Virus record (IMG/VR): IMGVR_UViG_3300010354_000003
Span: 1 to 64,000 of that record
Reading direction: 5' to 3' (one strand)
DNA: 64,000 bases
Source: a virus
Shown here: in pieces, positions 59,314-64,000 of the stretch
Layout of the letters: each line of letters starts with the position of its first letter
Position numbering within the stretch: position 1 is the stretch's first letter
Notes under the pieces: generated by a model
Databases searched by the model: none
What the model was told of the DNA's origin: nothing
What the model saw: the letters and a program-made list of their open reading frames with translations, nothing else
Position numbers and translations under genes: made by a program

Positions 59314-59588
59314 AATGCCCGACATGCGAAGACGACCTCGACATCAAAGAGAGCAGGAAACTGGTGGACGGGGATGGCAACCAATTTGTTCGGCGCAGGA
59401 GGGTCTGCAAGAACGGACACACGTTTATTACACACGAGGTGTTTGTTGCAATCAGTCCGATACCAGATACTTACAGGCTGCAACGAAATAGAAGGGCGTA
59501 TCAAAAGAAATGGAGATTGAAAGCCAAGCGGAAGAAAGAGAAGCTAAAGGATGCGTGGCTAAGAAAAATCCAAGGAAAGATTGGTTAG
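59310..59588 (+). CDS. NrdR-like zinc-ribbon protein
   Basis: 92 aa. MKCPTCEDDLDIKESRKLVDGDGNQ..RRRRVCKNGHTFITHEV matches the N-terminal zinc ribbon of NrdR (CPxC, C, and H), but the ATP-cone domain is missing and a basic tail (KKWRLKAKRKKEKLKDAWLR) replaces it. Perhaps a stand-alone regulator or DNA-binding protein. Overlaps the membrane-peptide ORF in another frame. Confidence 0.65.
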   Translation: MKCPTCEDDLDIKESRKLVDGDGNQFVRRRRVCKNGHTFITHEVFVAISPIPDTYRLQRNRRAYQKKWRLKAKRKKEKLKDAWLRKIQGKIG

Positions 59589-59653
59589 AGCCAGACACGG
59601 TTCTAATCCTAATCGTGCTGGCAATCTGCATTGCCTATATCTTGACATGCTGA
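59510..59653 (+). CDS. Small membrane peptide overlapping two genes
   Basis: 47 aa (32 if it starts at GTG 59555). DTVLILIVLAICIAYILTC is one membrane helix. The stop overlaps the start of the HNH gene (ATGCTGA), which suggests real translation coupling. Confidence 0.5.
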   Translation: MEIESQAEEREAKGCVAKKNPRKDWLEPDTVLILIVLAICIAYILTC

Positions 59654-59928
59654 AGCGCCGTGTAGGACTCAAGCGTGGAGGCAGGCTGAATCCCGTCAGC
59701 AAGAAGCACAAGGTAGAGCTTGCGGAGTATTCCAAGAAGCGTAAGACATACTTGCTATGCAACCCCCACTGCGAGATATGCGGGGTTATGGCAACCGACA
59801 TACACCACAAAGCCAGACGTGGGAGCAACCTCAACAACGAGGAGACTTGGATGCCTGTGTGCCGCCCGTGCCATAACTACATTGAAGCAAACGGCAAGTG
59901 GGCGCGTGAGAAAGGCTATCTGATATGA
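59647..59928 (+). CDS. HNH endonuclease
   Basis: 93 aa from ATG 59647. CNPHCEICGVMATDIHHKARRG and PVCRPCHNYIEANG give the HNH fold: two CxxC zinc pairs, the HH of the catalytic strand, and the final His. Cuts DNA; phage HNH proteins often sit near terminase or recombination genes and can help packaging. A short stand-alone form. Coupled to the RuvC-like gene. Confidence 0.9.
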   Translation: MLKRRVGLKRGGRLNPVSKKHKVELAEYSKKRKTYLLCNPHCEICGVMATDIHHKARRGSNLNNEETWMPVCRPCHNYIEANGKWAREKGYLI

Positions 59929-60380
59929 CGATATTCGCAATAGACCCAGGCCCAGACATGTCTGCATTCGTGCAGTGGGACGGCAAGAAGGTGATCGACC
60001 ACGGGCATGTCCCCAATGCAGAGATGCGCCAGCTACTGATCGGACGCGACTACGACGAGGTTGCCATTGAAATGGTAGCCAGCTATGGGATGGCAGTCGG
60101 AGCCAGCGTGTTCAACACATGCCTTTGGGTTGGAAGGTTTTGGGAGATAGCTCGCAAGGAACCAATGCTCTGCTACCGCAAGGATATCAAGATGTTCCTC
60201 TGCAAAACCATGCGCTCGAAAGACAAGGATATCAGACAAGCATTGCTTAATCTCATCGGCCCTCAGGGAAGCAAGGACAAGCAAGGTCCGACCTACGGGC
60301 TAAAGTCGCATACTTGGTCTGCATTGGCGGTAGCGGTTTACGCAAAGAATAAATTTGACTCGTTGGAAACAAACGAGTAG
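59925..60380 (+). CDS. RuvC-like Holliday junction resolvase
   Basis: 151 aa. FAIDPGPDMSAFVQW (first acidic residue), VAIEMVASYGMAVGASVF (Glu), and LKSHTWSALAVAVYA at the C-terminus form the RuvC-like fold of phage junction nucleases. It resolves recombination junctions during concatemer processing. Last gene before a strong terminator. Confidence 0.85.
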   Translation: MTIFAIDPGPDMSAFVQWDGKKVIDHGHVPNAEMRQLLIGRDYDEVAIEMVASYGMAVGASVFNTCLWVGRFWEIARKEPMLCYRKDIKMFLCKTMRSKDKDIRQALLNLIGPQGSKDKQGPTYGLKSHTWSALAVAVYAKNKFDSLETNE

Positions 60381-60390
60381 CGTCCGCAAC

Positions 60391-60425
60391 AAGCCAGTTT
60401 TTGCTTTGGTTTAGCTGGCTTTTTG
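60391..60425 (+). terminator. Rho-independent terminator after the RuvC-like gene
   Basis: AAGCCAG (60391-60397) pairs with CTGGCTT (60415-60421), followed by TTTT. Loop is 17 bases. It ends the rightward unit 58281-60380. Confidence 0.75.
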
Positions 60426-60434
60426 TGTGTGTGT

Positions 60435-60462
60435 CTGGAGGCTCCCTAACCGGAGCCTTCAG
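60435..60462. terminator. Hairpin at the convergent junction
   Basis: CTGGAGGCTCC and GGAGCCTTCAG pair with one G-U step around a six-base loop, followed on the plus strand by ATTTTA. It overlaps the end of the leftward lysis-side unit, so it could help stop both transcripts. Confidence 0.45.
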
Positions 60463-60719
60463 ATTTTAGGACGGTAGAAGTTTACGTCGCGCTTACCAAT
60501 ACCAACCTTAATACAAAACTTTTTATTCTCCAACCTTCCCTCTTTAACAGCCGAACGCAAGGCCCAGTTGGACAAGCCTGCCGACAAGATATCACCTGTA
60601 TCCCGCCATCCTTGCTTGTTTAGGTCTTCTTTTGTAAGTGCTTCTTCTTGTTGGAAGAACGCGTTCCATGCCTCTTTTACAGAGGCAACATCCACGGATT
60701 GTCCGGTTTTCTTTCGCAT
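60459..60719 (-). CDS. Unknown small protein
   Basis: 86 aa from ATG 60719, overlapping the phosphoesterase gene by 43 bases; a GTG at 60695 would reduce this to 19. SNWALRSAVKEGRLENKKF suggests a small winged-helix or replication-control module. Uncertain. Confidence 0.55.
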   Translation of the reverse strand: MRKKTGQSVDVASVKEAWNAFFQQEEALTKEDLNKQGWRDTGDILSAGLSNWALRSAVKEGRLENKKFCIKVGIGKRDVNFYRPKI

Positions 60720-61444
60720 AGGTTTACAGTTAGGTGTGTGTCTGTGTAGTAGCCGTAGCCAAACCCTTGGCTCCAAGCTAAAGTTGCCCTCTTTGTCTTA
60801 GCGTAGTCGGCATCGAGGCGCATAAGTGTTCCAACACAATATGCTGTTGCGCTCTGTAGTGTGCGTCCAGGCTCCATTCCAACTCGGTGTAGATGCCCCA
60901 TAATGCAGTTGCCATGCGTCTCTGCGTGGTCCCGAATAGCCGCTTGGTTAAACATGAACCCGTGGATAAACTTGTAGCCACCGATAGGACAATACGAGCG
61001 AATGTCATAAGGATATGTCCGAGCTTTCAAGTTTTTTGCCAACTTCTCGATTTCTTGGATAACAATAGTGGCTGCATGCGCGGCCAAAGCGTTGGGTGAG
61101 TTCGCAAGTTTAAACAAACGGTCTTCGTGATTGCCGTAAAGGATGTGCTTGGGTCGAAGCTCCGATAGGAAGTCAACCCCAGCAGCGAGGTCGTCCGCTA
61201 CGCTAGCAGCCCTATCCGAAGCATTGGGGTCGTTCATCGCACCAGAACGGGCAGCAGCCATGTCGATAAAGTCTCCGAGGTGGATCGTCGTATCCGGCTT
61301 CCACCGCTCTTGGAACGCAAGCACTGCATCCCTTGCCTCTGGGTCGATATGATCCCCGTGTGAACAGCTAACAGCCATCCACTTTTTCCATTGCCTTCCG
61401 ATATTAAACGGTTGGAAACGGCTCTTCTTCTGGGTCTTTGCCAT
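60677..61444 (-). CDS. Calcineurin-like metallophosphoesterase
   Basis: 255 aa. SCSHGDHID (DxH-like with H), IHLGDFID (GD), LYGNHEDR (GNHE), HG and CIMGHLHR (GHxH) follow the order of the metallophosphoesterase motifs. Binuclear metal enzyme that cleaves phosphodiesters; DNA, RNA or nucleotide substrates are possible. Confidence 0.85.
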   Translation of the reverse strand: MAKTQKKSRFQPFNIGRQWKKWMAVSCSHGDHIDPEARDAVLAFQERWKPDTTIHLGDFIDMAAARSGAMNDPNASDRAASVADDLAAGVDFLSELRPKHILYGNHEDRLFKLANSPNALAAHAATIVIQEIEKLAKNLKARTYPYDIRSYCPIGGYKFIHGFMFNQAAIRDHAETHGNCIMGHLHRVGMEPGRTLQSATAYCVGTLMRLDADYAKTKRATLAWSQGFGYGYYTDTHLTVNLCERKPDNPWMLPL

Positions 61445-61649
61445 ATTGTTTTATTGGTGGACAATCAAAATCGTCCCTAGAGAACATTGGCTCTCCGTTC
61501 TCTTTGAGGAATGGAAAATGCCGCAAGCATGAATAGGCCCTATCTTTTAGTTCCTTCCCAGTTTTTGGGCGTGTGCTGCTGTGCAAAAGGTCGCGTAGAA
61601 ACTCGCGTGTTTTGTGTAGAGAATAATACTGTTCGTAGCGCAGGCTCAT
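61404..61649 (-). CDS. Unknown phage protein
   Basis: 81 aa. RYEQYYSLHKTREFLRDLLHS resembles phage small hypotheticals; no function. Overlaps the phosphoesterase gene by 41 bases and the next by four. Confidence 0.65.
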   Translation of the reverse strand: MSLRYEQYYSLHKTREFLRDLLHSSTRPKTGKELKDRAYSCLRHFPFLKENGEPMFSRDDFDCPPIKQYGKDPEEEPFPTV

Positions 61650-61834
61650 ACAAGTTGCTCCTTATCTTCGACTGGGGTGAACAACTTTAAAAACAAATGG
61701 GTCGGGCCATACCAAGAGAACCCATCCCCCCAAGAAACGACGTGTCCCGTTGTAGACTCGCAGACTTGCTGGTTCTTCCCGCAACCTTGCTGGTCGCCTC
61801 GGAACGTCCACCAGCTACCTTGCTTTGGAATCAT
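61646..61834 (-). CDS. Unknown small protein
   Basis: 62 aa from ATG 61834; the longer 100-codon frame runs through the metallopeptidase-like gene. Trp/Gly/Phe-rich beta-type peptide (SWWTFRGDQQG, DGFSWYGPTHLFLKLF). Coupled by four bases on both sides. Confidence 0.6.
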   Translation of the reverse strand: MIPKQGSWWTFRGDQQGCGKNQQVCESTTGHVVSWGDGFSWYGPTHLFLKLFTPVEDKEQLV

Positions 61835-62148
61835 AGCTCGATGCCCTCCTCTTTGGCGTGTAACTCTTGTGGGAACTTGGACAAGTATTTCATAAGAACC
61901 ATTTCGGCGTGTTCGACGGACTCCTCGTTCAAGTCGGGGAAGCAAGCGTGGAGAATCTCGTGTATCCCTGTGCCGAGCGATTCGCTATTCGGGGCAATGT
62001 AGATCGTTCTGTTTGCATAGGAGCAAAGCCCTTGATCGTCTGGCTCGATGGTCGTCATTAGATCGTCACCTTCCCTTGGTGCGCGGAAGATGAGCTTCCA
62101 CTTCTCATCGTGAATAGTCAGAGTCCTTGTTGGAACCCGCTTCGTCAT
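61831..62148 (-). CDS. Zincin-like metallopeptidase family protein
   Basis: 105 aa. GIHEILHACFPDLNEESVEHAE contains HExxH followed by an acidic residue 12 positions on, a minimal zincin-like arrangement also seen in other phage proteins of this size. Function unknown, possibly a protease. First gene of the leftward unit; it starts seven bases after a -10 box. Confidence 0.65.
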   Translation of the reverse strand: MTKRVPTRTLTIHDEKWKLIFRAPREGDDLMTTIEPDDQGLCSYANRTIYIAPNSESLGTGIHEILHACFPDLNEESVEHAEMVLMKYLSKFPQELHAKEEGIEL

Positions 62149-62155
62149 TGATGTG

Positions 62156-62184
62156 AATATCTGCTATTCGTCAGCAGAATGCAA
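62156..62184 (-). promoter_or_regulatory. Candidate promoter for the metallopeptidase unit
   Basis: On the minus strand TTGCAT (62184-62179), 17-base spacer, GATATT (62161-62156). The ATG at 62148 follows after seven bases. The spacer holds CTGCT/AGCAG, a small hairpin. Confidence 0.4.
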
Positions 62185-62220
62185 ACAAAATTTTAACAGA
62201 GTGCGTAAGCTGATGAAATA

Positions 62221-62505
62221 TCACCACTTTACGCGGTTGGCCCAGTAAGCCGCGCTCATCTTTCCTTTTGCAATGTTCTTTGCGTGGCGAGCTTTGAAAG
62301 ACTCACGACGCTTGCGATACGCGGCAGACTCTCCTTCTTTCTTCGGGCTTCCGCTCACGCCTTGCTGTCCGAACCGGATAATCTTTTTCTTGTCGCCCTC
62401 TTTAGCATAGACCACATGGCTCTTCGCGGCTCCAGGTGTCCGCTTGGGTTTGTTAAACCCAGACAGCCCCAGTCTTTTCATTGCGCTTTTAACTCGTCCT
62501 TCCAT
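62221..62505 (-). CDS. Small basic phage protein (SAAYWANRVKW type)
   Basis: 94 aa. Lys/Arg-rich with VYAKEGDKKKIIRFGQQGVS and the tail KGKMSAAYWANRVKW, typical of small phage structural or DNA-binding proteins. Unknown. Overlaps the upstream gene by 17 bases. Confidence 0.65.
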   Translation of the reverse strand: MEGRVKSAMKRLGLSGFNKPKRTPGAAKSHVVYAKEGDKKKIIRFGQQGVSGSPKKEGESAAYRKRRESFKARHAKNIAKGKMSAAYWANRVKW

Positions 62506-62644
62506 AGCTTTCTTTAATGATCTGTCTTACGTGGTTAATCTGCCTTGCCTTCAGACATTTGGCAAGCACTTCACGCAAGAGCTTTACCTCTTGCTTGAGT
62601 TTTGCCTCCTCGGGACTGTTAGCGGACAAGCTGGGTGATTCCAT
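62489..62644 (-). CDS. Small helical protein
   Basis: 51 aa. Helix EEAKLKQEVKLLREVLAKCLK. ATG 62644 lies inside the membrane peptide gene in another frame. A GGAGG sits within. May be part of the lysis set. Confidence 0.5.
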   Translation of the reverse strand: MESPSLSANSPEEAKLKQEVKLLREVLAKCLKARQINHVRQIIKESYGRTS

Positions 62645-62714
62645 ATACTGCTAGTAGTGATGTTGTGATGGATAGCATCGCGAAGATGAATATCTTGTAT
62701 TGTTGTTCGTTCAT
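62619..62714 (-). CDS. 31-residue single-pass membrane peptide
   Basis: NEQQYKIFIFAMLSITTSLLAVYGITQLVR, a membrane helix covering most of the peptide. It sits between the endolysin and a basic gene and overlaps the next ORF by 26 bases. Candidate small holin or lysis regulator; a very short but cleanly bounded ORF. Confidence 0.5.
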   Translation of the reverse strand: MNEQQYKIFIFAMLSITTSLLAVYGITQLVR

Positions 62715-62725
62715 GCTTTGTATCG

Positions 62726-63298
62726 TTAAATGATATATTGCTGGGCAAATTCGTAGGCTTTGTTCCAGCGGTTGACGAGTCCCTGCCAGAACTTAGCCCT
62801 TGCCCCTACAGGCGGGGCTACCTTGCGCTCATACGCCTCCCTAGCGCGTCGTAATGCTTTGAGTAGGGTGGATGGGTTCTTCAACGCTTCCGACAACGCA
62901 GCGCGGGTTTTAGGCCCAAAGTTGCCGTCATCCGTCACTCCGATTGCAAGCTGTAGGATGCGCAGCGCACCCTTGGGTCCGCGATTGAATACCGAGTCTC
63001 TGAGGAACGCCTCGATTGCAGCATGCTGTGTCCACTTGGAAACAATATCCGTATAGTGCAAAAGATAATCGACGATATATTCTTCAGCAGCCTTGAACCG
63101 CTTTTCCTCCAACAGCCTTTTAATGAAACTTGCAGCCTGCGGATGGTACCTATCGTTGATTCCAGCAACCTCGTATGTTCCACCACCATCTGCGGCGGGA
63201 AGCTTGTATACCCTTAGGTTCCCGTCACGTCCCCTTCTTGCCTCAACAGACAAGATAAACCTAGCCATCTCCAGCTTCTGTTCCAGAGTAGACCGCAT
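62726..63298 (-). CDS. Endolysin, GH108 muramidase with peptidoglycan-binding domain
   Basis: 190 aa. An N-terminal domain (FILSVEARRGRDG, YKLPAADGGGTYEVAGINDRY) matches GH108 lysozymes, with catalytic Glu near residue 19, followed by PG_binding_3-type VFNRGPKGALRILQLAIGVTDDGNFGPKTRAAL. It cleaves the glycan of the wall at the end of infection. No signal peptide, so it needs the holin. Overlaps the holin stop by one base. Confidence 0.85.
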   Translation of the reverse strand: MRSTLEQKLEMARFILSVEARRGRDGNLRVYKLPAADGGGTYEVAGINDRYHPQAASFIKRLLEEKRFKAAEEYIVDYLLHYTDIVSKWTQHAAIEAFLRDSVFNRGPKGALRILQLAIGVTDDGNFGPKTRAALSEALKNPSTLLKALRRAREAYERKVAPPVGARAKFWQGLVNRWNKAYEFAQQYII

Positions 63299-63765
63299 TA
63301 GAAGTCTGCGCCACCCTTGATCTCGCCCCTCAACGGAAAGAGCAAGATGTTAAATTTTAGGCTGTCAACCAACCTCACAAGAAAGTGGCGGCTATCCACA
63401 ACATTGCAGTATCTGATAGGATTTGTATACCAAACGTGGGATGGATATGGAATTGCATGCGCTTGGACAACAATAAGAAAAAAGAATATTCCGAGTACCC
63501 TCTTGCGGGCAGACTTGGCTTTGCGGACCTCTGCGTTCGGGTTGAATTTGCCGCCTGGCGTCGTTCGCTTAATTGTCTTTCTCGCTTTAACCCGACCATA
63601 GATTGCAAGGCTTGCACCCACAAAGTCCATCACCAGTACAACGATATCCGTTAGTTCCTCGTTAACGATATCAACCTTGAAATACTTCAGAACTTGGGCA
63701 AGCAGAAGAACGATAACGCCGATAATAGTCCGGCTCTGCCACCACTCCTTTGTCTCTTCGCTCAT
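63298..63765 (-). CDS. Holin-like membrane protein
   Basis: 155 aa. Two N-terminal membrane segments (IIGVIVLLLAQVLKYFKV and DIVVLVMDFVGASLAIYGRVKA) and a basic loop are holin-like. A third hydrophobic helix (VLGIFFFLIVVQAHA) and a soluble tail follow, longer than most holins. The tail might be a spanin-type extension or an independent domain. Order holin-endolysin supports the lysis role. Confidence 0.7.
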   Translation of the reverse strand: MSEETKEWWQSRTIIGVIVLLLAQVLKYFKVDIVNEELTDIVVLVMDFVGASLAIYGRVKARKTIKRTTPGGKFNPNAEVRKAKSARKRVLGIFFFLIVVQAHAIPYPSHVWYTNPIRYCNVVDSRHFLVRLVDSLKFNILLFPLRGEIKGGADF

Positions 63766-64000
63766 TTCTCCTTCGTGCGCTGCACCGCGAGTTCGATTGC
63801 AAGATTGATAACCGAATTAGCAGCCTCGATACCGCGAGATTTTGCAGCAGTCTCGATGCGGACAAACGCATCCCTGCGCTTCTCATCTCCGGTCTTCTTG
63901 CTGTCTACAAGTGAAGAAACCACCTCAAGTGCGATAGGTAGCAAATCCGCCAGCAGTTTGCTTGTGGTGTCTTTGAGAATCGGCAGAACAAAGTTCAGAA
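63762..64000 (-). CDS. Small lysis-module protein, 5' end outside window
   Basis: The frame stays open from 63762 to the window edge, so the start is missing. The visible end is a helical protein (VVSSLVDSKKTGDEKRRDAF, IEAANSVINLAIELAVQRTKEK). Coupled to the holin gene by four bases. Unknown function. Confidence 0.55.
   Translation of the reverse strand, partial: LNFVLPILKDTTSKLLADLLPIALEVVSSLVDSKKTGDEKRRDAFVRIETAAKSRGIEAANSVINLAIELAVQRTKEK

Overview
This window is one contiguous stretch of a tailed bacteriophage genome. A complete set of head, tail, packaging, lysis and replication genes is recognisable, with dense ATGA and TAATG start/stop overlaps. The virion module includes a large (770 aa) portal-like protein, a 2,567-residue giant protein and collagen-like fibres, and I see no tape-measure, sheath or baseplate genes. 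This suggests a short-tailed (podovirus-like) phage, but that is an inference. No integrase, DNA polymerase, primase or RNA polymerase is visible. The host is unknown. One virion protein (2199-3851) opens like the autotransporter-associated beta-strand repeat proteins common in Verrucomicrobiota and Planctomycetota, a weak pointer to such a host, possibly aquatic.

Layout. 1-36.3 kb is the virion module, almost all on the minus strand: collagen-like and beta-helix fibres, major capsid protein, scaffold-like protein, portal, the giant protein, more fibres with an S74 chaperone, and a repeat protein. The large terminase (11.3-13.1 kb) sits inside it on the opposite strand. Glycosyltransferase-like genes and one methyltransferase are interleaved with the structural genes (9.8-10.7, 13.1-15.2 and 35.5-37.6 kb). 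36.5-39.0 kb is on the plus strand and holds a GT4 glycosyltransferase, a lipoprotein with a papain-like Cys/His/Asp pattern, a roughly 0.6 kb gene-free tract that looks like a large folded RNA, and a dCMP deaminase. 39-41 kb holds small regulatory-looking genes, two sets of palindromic sites and a tRNA-Arg(TCT). 41.2-42.2 kb is gene-free with a run of AT-rich 14-mers flanked by purine-rich and C-rich arms, a candidate origin. 42.2-47.4 kb is a plus-strand train of about 18 mostly tiny genes. 47.4-58.2 kb is minus strand: small terminase, a sigma region 4-like regulator, Erf recombinase, PD-(D/E)XK nuclease, DnaB-like helicase, a GT-B-like protein and a DnaD-like replication protein. 58.3-60.4 kb is plus strand: small genes, HNH nuclease and a RuvC-like resolvase. 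60.4-64 kb is minus strand: phosphoesterase, metallopeptidase-like protein, GH108 endolysin and holin.

How it fits together. Replication appears to rely on the host polymerase, with phage helicase, loader and Erf/exonuclease/RuvC recombination supplying concatemers for the terminase. Six glycosyltransferase-like genes beside Thr-rich Gly-Ala-Thr collagen repeats suggest that the phage glycosylates its own virion fibres. A SpoT-like HD domain and an HExxH motif inside the giant virion protein suggest enzymes delivered with the DNA. Several transcript-start genes have a promoter -10 box 6-11 bases before the ATG, consistent with leaderless mRNAs. An 11-bp motif in one fixed orientation recurs across the right two thirds of the window and may be a regulatory site.
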